From Kappaphycus alvarezii (lineage: Eukaryota > Rhodophyta > Florideophyceae > Gigartinales > Solieriaceae), in the NCBI GenBank assembly GCA_002205965.3, contig NADL03000007.1, positions 806,001 to 870,000 on the forward strand: a stretch of 64,000 nt of DNA, given 5' to 3'. Numbering within the stretch: position 1 is the first letter of the stretch; each line of letters begins with the position of its first letter. Made by a program: the position numbers and the translations under genes. The notes under the pieces are model-generated. The model did no database searches and was not told the DNA's origin. It saw only the letters and a list, made by a program, of their open reading frames with translations. Shown one piece after another: positions 23,905 to 37,100 of the stretch.

Positions 23905-24665
23905 TAATGTAGTGCAATGCGCGGTGCGCAGTTCTTCTCGTATAAGAACGGAACCCCGTCAGACAATGAGAAAACCAACACACACACACCAAGACCCACA
24001 GGTGTTCGCTGTACCTCTTTCTCTTTAAGCACCCTGCGATGCAGTAGCACAGCTCGCCGGTGGCGAGGAGAAGTGTATCTGGAAAAGCGGGGGTGATTTT
24101 TTGGACGGCTGAACGGTATGCTTGTCCTCCGGGTTGTAAGGCCGGTCTGTGGTCCGCTGAATGCTAGAAACTTGATAAGGATCGATTTTAAAGAACCGTG
24201 GACACCAGGGGTGTAATACTGGACAAAAAAGATGTAATATTGGGTCAGTAGTGCTGAATATCTCCTTTGGAGATACGCCAAGGTGAGTAAATATCACGAA
24301 CAAACGACAAAGGGGTATTATAATATTGGATAGAGAGAGAGAAACGGGCGGATAAGCGTGGCTATAGCCATAGTTGCCGTTGCAAAGTTTCTGCAAAGAC
24401 GGAAGTTGGGAGTCAAGTTCAGAGCCAACACCGGGGGGCTGTGTAATCTGTGGCCCTAGTGGCCAGTTAGGTATAAATACTAGTTAGCTAGGCTAAGTTT
24501 ATCTACAGCGGCGGGGTGAGTGAAGTTAAGGTCAGCCAAGTAAGGGAGATCCAAGTTAGAGATATGTAAATTCGACACTTGGCCCAATAGGTGCATTTCA
24601 CCTGCGAAAATATCAGGTCCCAATTCGGGGCCGTGTGTCCGGGCTGCAAGACCTCAAACCCTCTC
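23905..24665 (+). repeat. Dispersed repeat A, copy 2
   Basis: Second copy of the repeat at 11800-12615, same orientation, roughly three-quarters identical by eye. Both copies include an ACACACAC run and the block GAGTCAAGTTCAGAGCCAAC. The divergence suggests old insertions. Confidence 0.6.
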
Positions 24666-25514
24666 GGGTGTTTATACAGTTCCAAGAGTAATTGTGGACG
24701 ACAAGCAAAAATTGCTCTTACTGTACAGTACAGTGCCTGCTGGTAGGTAGTGAATCAGATCAAAAAAAAAAGTCACTAAAATTTGCTCTTCCTAGGGCAG
24801 TACAGTTGAATGCCAATTGCACTACAATTAAGAAAGCTCTTCATGGATTAATGTTCTTAATTTATTGATGAACGATGAAAGGGCCAATTATCTCTTCTTT
24901 CACTTCGTGGTATATTAATTCTGTGATTCGCGGCTATCAGGTGTAAGCGTTGCCGACAGTGTGGTCCTCTGTTGCTCACAGTGCGTTCACCTTTGTTTGA
25001 GATGGTCCTCTTGTCTTTTGTTATTGCGAAAACGCAGAGAGGCAGGACATCTAGTTCAGAGGTCAGTTTATTTCCAAGCAAAGGTTGCGACAGAGCATTT
25101 GACTAGAATAGAGGCAGTAGCGTATGGGAAGGATCAGAGAAGAGACAGGACGACTGATATATGTACTCAATTATCTTTGCTCTAAGGAAAATTATTACTT
25201 GCATGCAATGGAGATCTATTTCTTCCCACTATGAAGCTGGCGAACGGTACAGAGATCTAGGAGAAAGGTAGCGATCTAGGAGAACGTTTTCTAATATCTG
25301 GAAAGTAAACCACACAATTTTGCAGGGCCCGGTTGGGCAACTGTATTTCTTTGAGGTAGGTGTGTTTGAAAAAAACACCTGGTTCCTAGCTAAGTCTGAA
25401 TGTAATACCATTTTACCTTTGCTGCCTTGCTCGCAGTGAAAATTGTTTCAAACACGAAAGTTTATCCTTTCTAAGATTCAATGGAAGCTGTAGAAACAAT
25501 CATGACTGAGCCCG
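24666..25514. other. Gene-free stretch
   Basis: Only a short TACTGTACAGTACAGTG tract near 24719 stands out. No coding frame with a recognisable motif. Confidence 0.5.
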
Positions 25515-25850
25515 TTTTTATTTACGGTACTATGGGAAAGGTGCATTGCCCTTACTACAATTTTAGTATACCCAATCCATACTTTCTCCATCCTAGTCAT
25601 CTATTTACAGTGAGTTGTACACACTGCCAGTCCTTGTTTTATAGAAGGGTTCTTTAGAACAACAGCTGAGGACCGTAGCTAGTAGAGGAGTAGACGGGCT
25701 GAAGATAGAACTACGGCGCTTTTCTCATTATAATGGCCTCGTTTGCCTTGGAAATTGAATTTAAAATCATCCGAACAATATTATTTTAACCTACTCAACC
25801 GTTCTATACTGACAAATATATCTACCATTTTTCAGGTCTGCTATTTTTGA
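25515..25850 (+). repeat. Dispersed repeat B, copy 1
   Basis: Aligns by eye with 29170-29490: shared TTACGGT-CTAT, TTACTACA-TTTTAGT, GTCATCTATT, TTTAGAACA, AGTAGAGGAGTAG and GATAGAACTA blocks in the same order. The two copies are 3.6 kb apart in the same orientation, as the LTRs of a decayed element would be, but I see no recognisable internal genes. Confidence 0.45.
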
Positions 25851-26519
25851 GTTTTCATGACAATCCCGAGTTACTGTCTTTCCAGGAATTTACGAAGTAA
25901 GTCCACTCGATATTCGATAGTGAAAATATACCTATTAGTCCTATTTAAGCGTTTTTTTCATCCATGTAAAAGGCAGAAAATACTGACAAATACGTTATTT
26001 TTATTCTTTCGAAAAGTATCCAGTGGTAAATGAGGACAACAATTCGATAGTAGTGCACGTAGCCCACCTGGCCGGACCATGACTTAATTGATTGGTTGCT
26101 TGAATAATTCCTTATCCCTATGCTTTTCTCTGGACAGATTCTGACCAATCCATCAAGTATTCGCAAGTTTTGTGTATTTTGCCGAACGCGATGTTTCAAA
26201 AGTCTTCCATAATCTTCTGCGCTTGCAAGGGTCTTTGCGTAAACTATTTTCTGCAAGAGTGAATTTGTCAAAGCATGAACCAAATTCATGTTATTTCAGC
26301 TCTCTTGCGTCATCAACTGGATCACCGTGAAGAAAAGCAAAACAACAAAATTTACGCTTTAGTGTCTACCTAACTCTCCGCGCCGTCGGCAGACATGCTC
26401 TTACAAATCTCCTTGCGCTTAAGGGAATTAATTAAAATTTATTGGTATCCTAGCTTAATGTTGGAACGAGTTAATAGCTGAGTACAGTATAACAAAATAA
26501 CCTGGAAGATGAGTCCCAC
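25851..26519. other. Gene-free stretch before the IS481-like relic
   Basis: A 114-codon open frame on the minus strand (25945-26289) has no motif I recognise. The N-terminal DNA-binding part of an IS481-type transposase would be expected at its right end, but I could not see it. Confidence 0.4.
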
Positions 26520-27140
26520 GTGAGATTTGAAAACGCCTACCCGGGGTTATCTTGGCCGTCAAGAAACGTTCTACGTCGGCTTATTGAAAGTTTTTGGCCG
26601 TGTCTTTAAATACTTATATCGATATCTATTCCAAGGTGGCGCTCACAAAGCTGCACAAACATCCTGAAACTCGATTACCTCTGCTGATTCAGTTAATGAT
26701 CAGCTTCTGCCATTCCACTGAGGAGCACCAGCTTCCTGTTCTTCGAATCATGACAGATAACGGGACTGAGTTCTGTGGTAGATCGGATAAGCATGACTAC
26801 CAGCTCTTTCTCGCCATCTATTTCATTGACCACATCAGAAACGAAGGTGAAACATCTGCAGACAAATGATATTTGCGAGCTCTTCCACAAGAAAATAACG
26901 CAGTAATTTTACTAGGTGAGCTTTCAAAGAACCTTATGAACCTATTGAGCAACTAAAGGCTGATCTCGACGATTGTATAAAAAAACATTAGAAACAAAGC
27001 GCATCCATTTGGGGCAAAATGTGTTGCGAAAGGATACCATTCGAGACTATGATTGATGGTATACAGTTATGGAAGGAAGAGTTCAAAAACCAAATCTTAA
27101 CCTGACTGATCATCCCCAACAACCGTCAGATAAAATCTGA
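26520..27140 (+). mobile_element. Decayed IS481-like DDE transposase
   Basis: Read across frames, the segment matches an IS481-family integrase-type transposase in order: GYLGRQETFYVG (family QDTFYVG), YIDIYSKVALTKLHK, LRIMTDNGTEFCGRSDKHDY, FLAIYFIDH, TNDICELFHKKI, EPIEQLKADLDD, ETMIDG. In the DDE triad the first Asp is Glu here, while the second (TDNGTEF) and the Glu (ICELFH) are kept. At least three frame changes and several stops make it dead. It ends near a small palindrome, TCAGATAAAATCTGA, which may be the remnant of a terminal repeat. The transposase cuts and pastes its element. This type is common in bacteria; I recall a eukaryotic branch (IS481EU) having been described. Flanking algal repeats argue against bacterial contamination. 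Confidence 0.8.
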
Positions 27141-27915
27141 ACATCATTGCCATTATTCGCCGCACAAATATGCCAGCATTTCTGTCGTGTATTCGCTCGA
27201 AGGGCTGAAGGACCGGCCCAGACATTACGATAAGAACTAGCTGACAGTTGATAACGGCGAGGACGAAAGAGTGTGATATGATGACGGGCTAACAATAACC
27301 TCTGTGCTCGGTCAGACGACTTGAACAGGCCTATACGTATTTCTCATTTTCCAATCAGTCTGTTTGAATTCTCAGTGGTCTGTTCAATCTCATATGTACC
27401 CTAAGATCTGCTTCAGGCGCCAAACTATTTGACTGCTTTTGTGTAACTGCGCAGTTTTTCGGTGATGGAAAGTACGCGGATCATCACATTGAGCAGGTTT
27501 TTTTTAGAAAACGGTGCGCAGTCTTTTTTTTATGTCGTATCTGAGCAATAATACCAAGAACATCGCTGTTCGCATGAATGGGCGCCACAGACAGTGCTTC
27601 TTGCCGTTAATCTATATAACAACTGCATACAGATGCCATTTACTACTATTCCCCGGCCAGTGTGTGCTTCATGAAAATACTCAGCGGTGACCAAAACTAT
27701 GGACGCAATGTATCAAAGCCCAGCGCGGGTAGTCAAATAAGGGAACACTCAGATTTATCATCTGTATGCAGAATGAGATATTAATGAATAAAAAACTAAG
27801 AGGAGACTAAATAACTAACGGCCTGCCTCCAGGAGACAGCAATCTAACGTTTTTTTGTGGGTGCTGAGATAAGCTTTTGGTAACGCACTGGGCTGATTAT
27901 TGTATTTTCAGTCTC
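27141..27915. other. Gene-free stretch
   Basis: AT-rich, no motif-bearing frame, no repeat recognised. Confidence 0.5.
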
Positions 27916-28428
27916 AGCAACGATTAGGCCCATAAATTACCTCAAATACCCTGATAGTACCCCTCCAGTAACCTTTACCAAGGATTTACACTGTAAGAAG
28001 ACATCAGTGCAACTTGTGTCCTGTACCCACGCAACAGTGTAAAACACAATATCATATCACTTTGTGCAAAGGCAATTGCGGAGCCATCGTAGATATCCCG
28101 TGCGGTTCTCGAAACATTTCGGACCCCACAATTCAGCAAATACTTTATGCCTCCCTGCCAATTGGACCAATGGAACTTTTCGATGATATTTTACTGCTGT
28201 CGAAATCACCGATATCTGCTACATGAGCTTTCAGAACCTTTTAGTGTGATACCTCTAGGGTCACTTTTTCTAGAATACCTTTGAGTTCAGTATCGTTTGC
28301 TTTCAATATATCTCTGCTAATGTTGAGTACATTTTCTGTATAAACCCTTTTTCTGATGCTTCTGCTTGCTTACGGGTAGCATCAAGCACAGTTGAACCAT
28401 CGATTAACTTTTGTGTGCTCAACAAACC
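27916..28428 (+). repeat. Solo LTR of the chromovirus family, older copy
   Basis: Similar over its full length to the LTRs at 13465 and 19486 (blocks GCCCATAAATTACC, ACACTGTAAGAAGACATCA, TTCTCGAAACATTTCG, TCTAGAATACCTTTGA), same orientation, but much more diverged. No gag or pol of this family adjoins it, so it is a solo LTR left by recombination, or a fragment. Confidence 0.8.
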
Positions 28429-28429
28429 A

Positions 28430-28810
28430 CAGTCTCCTTGGTTCTATTACGTCTAGATTTGGTTTTCGTGGGCTTTCTACGTTTCGTCTCTGAGGCTGAG
28501 ATGAAAGTGGTAGTTTTTTCATCCTGCTTCTCATCTGGATTCGGGCACTCAAAGCTATCACCTATGCATTGGTTCTCAGAACGATCACCTCGCCTCTGGC
28601 GCTCAGTACGATGACGGCGCCCGACGCTCGATCGGCGCTTCCCTGCATCGTTGGTCCTGTCGCGACGACTTATGCGCTCGCAAGTACTCCTTTTTCACCC
28701 TGTCCATTATAAACCCTTTAGATGACGGGCTCCTATGCGATCTCGCCCCTGGCAGGACTTCAGCTTCTTCGCGGAGGCTTAGACGTGAACGGTTGCAATC
28801 CATTTTGGGA
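28430..28810 (-). pseudogene. Arg/Ser-rich coding remnant
   Basis: The minus strand has overlapping frames rich in Arg and Ser (SARGEVIVLR-like and RSHRSPSSKGF, REAPIERRAPSSY), preceded by an acidic stretch. This resembles an RS-type RNA-binding or gag-like basic tail, interrupted more than once. No domain can be named. Confidence 0.25.
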
Positions 28811-29169
28811 ACTGCCCGGCTCCACCACCACGACTATCGCCTCTTAGACCTCTACCTCTGCCGCCGCCTCGGCATTGGCGTTCTCATAACTTTCATCCTC
28901 ATTATCGGATGCTTCAGGCTCTAGAGTCAGTCGTTAACTGAACTCATGAATGCGTCGGCTCCCCATATTGCTCTGAAACAGGCCATAAAACGGAGGAAGA
29001 AGATGAAGATTCACGCCAATGTTCACCCCAAACTACCTTGATTAAGGTGCCAATGCTCTTGAAGATTTCAACATAAGAAATCACGAAGTACTTAAAACCA
29101 ACATCCTTTAGTTCCTTTCCATCAAGTTCGACGGTCTTCTTATTTTCACTCAAAGAAATTATTGTTCTC

Positions 29170-29490
29170 CTTACGGTTCTATAGAATACCTACGTTGCCG
29201 TTACTACATTTTTAGTCTGCTCAGTCTATAATTTCTCTATTCAAGTCATCTATTACAAGACTTGGAAATACTGTTTGTGCTTTTCTTAGTGTGAGGAGCT
29301 TTAGAACATCCGCTAAGTATCGTAGATAGTAGAGGAGTAGGTGTTAGAGATAGAACTATGGCATCTACCTAGCTGTAAATGCCTCTACGCCCTGGATGGC
29401 AAAGTGAAAAAACATCACAACAATACCATTTCATTCTACTCAACTTTTCTACACTAAAAATAAACATCTACCTTTTTCAGACTCGCCTAT
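29170..29490 (+). repeat. Dispersed repeat B, copy 2
   Basis: Partner of 25515-25850, with shared blocks in the same order and orientation. Confidence 0.45.
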
Positions 29491-29849
29491 AACGATGCCA
29501 GTCTTCTTTCTTATCCCTTAAAATTCGCGACATGACCAGTAGACACTGCATAATGTTGGAAACGGCTTCCAGCGAGCATTTCGATAAGACAGACGGAAAA
29601 AGGATACATACTCTGCAATACTATTGATGGTGTGACCAATACTGATATTTTTCCATGCTCTATCTAATGTATGCGAGAAAACTATATTGATCTTTTTCCA
29701 CCATTCGCATTGTGAAACTTAGCTGCATTTTCATTTGTTCGCTAATCATGCCGCGGCAAAGCAATAATATCACCACGGAAAGCTAACCCATCTACAAAGA
29801 AATTGCTTCTCTCGCACTCGACTTGTACATTCCTTTTCCAAACGAAGCT

Positions 29850-30070
29850 CCAGGACTTCATGATCGTAATGTTTGCTTTCCTAACTTTTATATTCCCTTC
29901 GGCCAAAAAGAATCTGTCTCTTTTCCTTGCCTCGCATTACTCACACCACTCCTTACCTTATACTGTAAGGAGTGGTAGGGGCGTACAGTAGTATATATTA
30001 GTAATAAAAGTCTATAAAATCATGTAAAAAGCCTATAAATATCAAATAAACTCGACGTAAATCCCACAAT
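29850..30070 (-). repeat. Left LTR of the old Gypsy element
   Basis: Matches 41115-41360 in the same orientation. It contains a short hairpin, ACTCCTTAC...GTAAGGAGT, near 29950-29975. Exact ends are uncertain by tens of bases. Confidence 0.6.
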
Positions 30071-33000
30071 TAATGACTTATGAGGCGGACACTTGATCGA
30101 CTCATACTACACATCTAGTCCGCGAAATTCGGCTGTAGGAGGTAACAGTATATCTGCATGCAGACCCGTGTACCTGCTTCAGTCCGACATAACCTGCCTG
30201 AGCGCTTCCTGTTTCCGGACTGCCCTCCCCCCGCCTGGTAGCCTCTCCCCTAATCATCCTACTTCTGATTCCTGCCTTGCTGACTGGTCACTAATTGCTC
30301 CCCCCTGCATCACCCTCCGCCTTGTTTCCAAGCCTCTTTCATCTTCATTTTACGAGGAAACGATTCACGCCCTTAACCGCGAGCGACTGATCTCAGCGAA
30401 GCGGCACTGTACAGTCTAACCTGCCGGTGTAAGTGGAAAGATTGATTGATCTAATCTCAAAGCTTGTGCAGCTGCCCGCGTAGGAAAAGTAGAGTACCGT
30501 TTTGTAAGCTTGCATCTTTACGGCAGCTATGGCGAAAACGCAGCGAGAGGCACGAGTAGGGCGCCCCTCGCAATGAAGCGCGGAATCCGATGGGATCGAT
30601 CCCATCCCTCACCCGTCTTAGAGCCCAACGGCTCACCGCGTACGTCAAGGGGAAGGCTGGGGAAACGTGCCGTCGCTGCTCCTGCAGTAACCGTACAAGA
30701 CCCCTGGTAATTTCTCAGCCCAGTCACCATTGATTTGCACTACGAAACTCTTGATTGCTTGCGTTATAGTCCCCATCATCCTCTCGGCCCTCAAATAATT
30801 TACCGGTGCGTAGGCGATGATGGCTTTCTAACCGATACTGTGCCTCCCCATGAACTTTGGACAGAAGCTTCCATGAGGGCAGTGCTATTGTCCCCCAATA
30901 TCTCTTGCAGAGGTACTCAAGGCATAATGATCTCAAGTTTCACGAACTTCATGACGGTATCAGACGTAGCCCCCTTTGAACAACACAATTTCCCACCACG
31001 TCATGTGTTCCACCGCAATAAACTGAATCTCCGTCCCGTTTTGACATCTCAAAGGGCTCGCGACGTTGATTGAGAAATCGAGCAACCGTGGCCCTGCGTT
31101 TCTTGTGGTACGTTAGCAGATATCCAGCACGGTCACAGTTCTCCACACGCCTGGATATAATCGGTCACATCACAGTAAACTCCTGGCCACCAAAACTTCT
31201 CTCTCACAGACCTTCCTTGTCGAGCAAACGTCCAAATGACCTATGTTATTGTGGAACTAGGCCAAGATATCAGCGCGTTATCCAAGAGGCGGTACAAGAC
31301 GCAATGAATCCTTCTCAGACAGAATAAATTGTCGTTCCACAGGATGAACTACTTCATGTTGCGCTGCATCAAAATTACCTCTTCAGTTCAGTCTTCTCTA
31401 CTTTCTACCAGCCAATAACGTAGCTATGCTCAGAAATTATGGTTCTATTTTGTCCAACTTTGGGTCAGACAAGCGAATTGTGACCACTAGTCCTTGGGTC
31501 ACAATCTTCTCTTCTCCTGGAATTCCTCGGGGTTTCTTCGATAGATATTCGGCTGCTCTGTTCACTTAACCGGGGCGAATCTTTATTTCGAACTTTGTAC
31601 TCCACCATCATGCACCGCTCCAGGCTCCGGTTGATGTCTCTTTTCTTAAATACGGTCCGCAGTGCTTGATATTCTGAGTAAATTACAAACGGCTTTTCTG
31701 AAAGCAGAAACACTCCAGATTTCGTCAATACAAACACCAAAGAGAGGTCCTTGAATTATCCAGTGGAGTGACGACGTTCAATTTCCGTCCTTGTATGCGA
31801 AGCGTAGATAACCGGGTAATCCTTGCTATCTTCTTTCTTCTATGCTAGAACGATCCCCACTCTCACGGATGAATCATAGTACTAAACTAAAAAGGCGGAG
31901 TCAAAGTCCGGAAATGGGAGAAGCGGAGGCTTCTTCAGCCTCTCCTTAAATTCTTCAAAAGCTATCTTAACCACTGTAGCAGCATTCAAAATCCCAGAGC
32001 TTTCCGCAAAGTTCCTAATGAAGAGTCGGTATTGGCCTGCCAGTGCGAGAAAGCTCATTAACTCAGTCATTCTCCTCAGAGCAGGGGCCTTGACGATATC
32101 TTTAATCTTATGTGTCTCAACCTTAACACCTGTTTTGATTACGAAGTTACCGAACAGTTTGGTCTCCGAGTGATCGAAGGTGCACTTTTTTACCTTGATT
32201 TAAAGACTAAACTTCTTAATCATCCCAAAAAACTCCTTCGCAGAGACATATGTGGTCTTCCATGTCTTTTCAGAAAATAACAACTTCATCCACGTACAGC
32301 ATTGCGAGGGTAAACGTGTAAAACATCATCCATCATCTTCTGGAATATCGAAGGTGCTTTCATTAGTTCAATAGGCATCACTTCGAGTTTGTGCGTTCCA
32401 TTACGGAACAAGAATGTAATATTCTCCCTGAATTACCTGGATATCGGCACCTGCCAATATATCGTGTAAATGTCTAATGTAGTGAGGACTGAAACATCAT
32501 CAAAGAGTTCCTCGATCTTTGGCAACGAAAATAGAATAGACCTCATGACTCTGTTGAGCTGACGGTAAGCGAAAAAAGGGAGGAATTAAGTACTTTCTGT
32601 TGCAATGACCACATCGAATGACCAAGCGTAACTTGCCAGAGTAATGAATCTCGCCTGAAGTAGCTCACCTATTTCCTTCTCGACGACAGAATTGTGTCTA
32701 CGCGCCATCCGGTGGGACCTAGAATGTATAGTTAGCTCGTCGGTCAGCTCTAATGAGTTCATAAGAGGCATATCGGTCTTTTAAAGGTCGTGAATGTCGC
32801 TCCTTCACCAGAGATTATTGGTCCTTTTCCTCAAAATGTCTCATTTTTGAAGTAAGTAGCGCAGTCTGAAGCACTTCCTCGTCCTCCCCGGAAATTTTTT
32901 CTTCCACAGCCTCAAACGAACTGCTCTCTTATTCTCATAGGGGCTTGAGATCGGTCTCGTACGTTTCTTCGTCCAGAATTGCCAATGCCAGTTCGTGCTC

Positions 33001-33711
33001 GGTTTCGGACCCATCGTCACAGCTACCTGACTCAGGGGAGGGGAAGCGACGAATCAATCGCTCCTCGTCTCTCCCGGGGACTTAAAGTCGTCACTTTCAA
33101 TGCGACATCAAGGGGTCCTCACCAAACTGGGGCAGGAGCACTTCCTCTACTTCAACGACGAGTGTGACCTGTTAGAGCCTCCAACAGAGACTTGCACATA
33201 GAGACACTAGAGTAGGACTCCTGACGACGGCATCTAATGTGGCGGTCACACCACAGAGAAGGAGAGGGGAGTCACTACAGCTCCATACTATGTCGAGGGC
33301 CTCCTTCACCAAATTGAAGTCCCGGGTCTCTTCCGTCCGCGATTGTAACCTGACCGTCCGTAGCCATTGGGATAAGTGCCAGATTCGGGAAAATGTCTTA
33401 TGGCATCAAAGTGGGCAAAGATTTAGTATCCATAATGCACAGGTATTCGTGAAGTATACCTTCCCGACGACCACCTTCAACCTACGCGGCCCTCCTGTAG
33501 TGCTGTAGAATTATGATTGTGTCATCGTTACGCTTTTAGCACTAAACCGCTTGAGTTGCTTCCTCGCCTCTTCCGCATACCCGCGCAGCAACAGGTCGAA
33601 CGTCATACCCGAAGAAGCGGATGAAAAATGTTAGATCGCTTCACACTTTTCTAACGTATTACTCTTCTTCATGGCTGCCAGTACCTGTACCGGCGGCCAA
33701 TGCGGAAAAAA

Positions 33712-34150
33712 TGTTAGTGTAATTTCACTTCTTTGCCTTTTTCGACAGATGACAACTCGCAAACAGGCTTACAGGTATTACTGTACTTTACCGTTCAACC
33801 TAGAACTTGACCGTTATGTTTATGCACTGTACAGTGCTGTAAGCTTGAGCTGATCTACTGTAGATCAGCTCAAGCAGGTTTAGGGTTAGACACTCACCGT
33901 CGTCTACATGTCTTCTGGAAACTTCCTGCGATCAGCAGAAAGCATCATTCGATTCGCCTTGAAGTCTTTATAAGCCCCGGTCTCTCTCCATCTTCTACCT
34001 GAGTGGAGTTACTCACCGCCTTCCTCTCTCTCATCTCTCCTTCTCGGTCCCTCACTTTTTTTACCCTTCTCTCTCTCTCTCTTGCTCTCCTGCTCTCTCC
34101 CTCACTCTCTGTCTGGCTCCCTTGCTCCCTCTGTCTCGTTCTGTCCGTTA
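33712..34150 (+). repeat. 5' LTR of the Copia element
   Basis: Contains a perfect 15-base stem (33843-33857 with 33861-33875) around a CTG loop, a TATATAA-like box near 33969 and a long CT-rich tract. The partner at 39667 keeps the same layout. Confidence 0.85.
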
Positions 34151-37100
34151 GTTTATGGGCCCAGGTCGCTAGCGCTGCACACAGACTAATCTCTTTCGCG
34201 CTCCTTTGGTCGACGCGAACCACCTCGAGGCTACCCTACAAGGAGTGTAGGGAGGAAAACACAGAAGCTCCAGAAAATGCACCTAAGGTTTGATCTGACT
34301 TCTTAGTCGTCTCTGCAATATCTACTAACCTTCTGACTTGTGGCCTGTCTAACGCCCGTCGTCTCTGCACTACCTAGCTTAGTTGTTTTTGAGGGCTGTC
34401 GTCGTTCTTCATCCCCGCACCACAGAACAAAGTCCATTTTGCCCGACTCGTCGTTTCTACTCGCCTCGTCTCTGTGTCACATACCTCGGTTTTTCTCACT
34501 GTCTGTGTCTAGTTTCAACAGTAAGTCCAAATCTCCTCGAAACCTCTTGCTTCCTTATATACTTCACGCCTCTTCCTTAGCCTTCGTCTAACCTCGCAAC
34601 GCCCTGCCTCCAGTGGTCATCTGCCGCTCCGTCTTCCTTCGAGGAATCAAGATCTCTCCAGACGACCCTGTCGTCCGCCGTATCAATTTCACTTCCGACA
34701 ACGACTCATTAGATCCTGTTCAAGCCCCGCCTCGATCCGAGAAAACGCAGCTTCGCCCGAAGTGCCGTTTTATCGACGACTCCGCTATTGAGTCTGACGG
34801 TGAAGGCGGTGGTATGAACTCCACTGCAACCACTCCGGCCGACTTTTTATTCCTCCGCACTCTCACAAGATGATTATCTCTCCCAAGAAGAAGGATTTTC
34901 TTCAACACATCTTGGCATTGGGTACAAGAAAAAGGCCCACATTCGGGAACAACTCCAATAATTCAGTCAAGCTCCGCTCAAAACCTCTCTAAGCCTCTGC
35001 AAGCCGTGTGTCGAAACCAAAGGGTCAGAAGAAACCGGCTACAAAATTAACTGCCACAGTTCAAGTTATTAACTTGATCTCCCTACTCCAGCATCTCTGC
35101 TACCTCCGACACCTCAAGCACCTCGGCCACCTCCGACACCTCCAGCTCCTGCTCCAATCACTCCCACTCAGTCTCCTTTATCGCCTGCGTTGTCGCCTCT
35201 TCCTGTTGACCCTCCATCGTTAAGAATCCCAACTCCGCTTACTGTCGAACCTCTCTCTCCGGCTCCACTTCTTTCGTCCACTTTAACTTCTCCTCCAACT
35301 CCTGTTGCACCTATACTACCCCCTGTTTCGGAACCCAAGTGTTCTTTCCTCACCTGTGATCTCTGTCAGCTCAAACTTATCGGATCCGAAGCAACTTGCT
35401 TAGCACAGAGGTGGTAGGAACTGCCGCAAAAGATCTGAGCGGAAGTCGGCTATTAGTCCTTGTGCCCACTGTAACCGCGTCTTCCAAACTAACACGACCG
35501 CGACAAACACATTGACCGCAAACAAAAAATTAAATTTTGATTCACTTGATCCCATTATACTCATCGTTGACTCCTCTGCCGGACCTCGTATTGATAATCT
35601 CTAGAAGCTCCGTGATGATAACTTTCACGTTTGGAAAGCTCGAATTCAACTCATCCTATCTCTCAGGGAGGTTGACAATCATCTTACAGATGATCCACCG
35701 GAATCATCTTCGTCAACTCACTCCGCATGGCAAAATGCAGATGCCAAGGCAAGAGCCATCATTGGACTCACACTTTCAGATGCTCACCTTGAGCAGGTTC
35801 AACACGCCACTACGCCAAACAAATGTGGAAACTCATTTGTGATATTTTCGAAAAGCATACTCTGCTAAACAAGCTCGCCGCAAGACGTCGCTTCTATACC
35901 GCACAGATGCACCCAAATGAGAAAGTTCTACTATTTGCTGCCCATATTCTCCAACTTGCGGCCACTCTAAAATCCATGTCTGTGTATATCGAGGACAGCG
36001 AAATGGTCACGGCCTTCCTCAATGCCTTCCCCGATCCTTTGACAACCTCATATAGCCCTTGATGCTGCCAAATCGAAGATGACAAGCTTTCATTCGAATT
36101 GTACAGAGTAGATGTCTCCAAGAAGAGCAGCGCCATGCTCAGCGAGATCAAGACGCACTCAAAGTCGCTGAGACGGCTGCACTCCTGGGAACCCAGTCTT
36201 CAAAGCCTCGAACAGGAACTTCCGCAGAAATGTGCATACACTGCGGCAGGCATCTGGATAGCAGCCGATGCTACAAGAAGTTCCCTCATCTCGCTCCCAG
36301 AGGACACTCAGCTAGAGCTCATCTTGACAGGGCTAGAAGAAGTGGAGGAAAATCTTTCAATGCCACGGAGGTTGCTGAAACTCCCGAACACCCGGATGTC
36401 GGTGGTCTCTTTGCGTCGACTTACCCTGCACAAAAATTAGCGCTTCAATCTACCGGATACCCTCCTCCTTCATCTATTCAATGGATCATCAACTCAGGAT
36501 GTACCTCGCATGTCACTTACGACCGCTCAGCTTTCACAAGTTATCACCTTCTCGCGTCCCCTTCAACTCTTGACCTTGGGCAGATTCTATGGATATGATT
36601 ATTGGCTCCAGCTACGTTGCTCTCACGTTACTGTGGAAGAGCGAAAATGTCAAGTGTGTAATGAAAAACGTACTACACGTTCCAGACCTTACCAACTGCT
36701 CTCCGAATCTGTCATTGAAAATCTTGGAATTGAGACGCGCTTTAATAACGATCCATTCAATCTTTTATTCATTCAGACTCAACTCTTGTGACGACGGGTA
36801 CGCTCACTAATAGACTATACTGCTTGGACGTCACCAATCCTGCACTAAAGCCACCGACAGGATCTCAAGTTTCCTTGATATGCCCAATCTCAATCTGGCA
36901 TCGGAGATTGGCGCACGTACATGCTCTCGGAGGCAAATCAATAATTAGAAGCGGTGTGGTGAAAGTTGTAAAAGTCTCACAAGAAACGAGGAAGATGATG
37001 TCTGCGTCGGTTGCATGCTTGGTAAATCCCACCGTGCCCCAATCCGGAAGAAAAGAGAAACTCGTTTGACAAAACCTCTAGAACTGGGTCATTCTGATGT

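Noticed and set aside
26520-27140. Bacterial contamination in the assembly
   Set aside because: The relic is decayed and flanked on both sides by repeats shared with other parts of the window, including a solo LTR of the resident chromovirus.
34003-34293. Ser/Leu-rich frame in the Copia LTR and leader
   Set aside because: It arises from the CT-rich tract of the LTR and is low-complexity.
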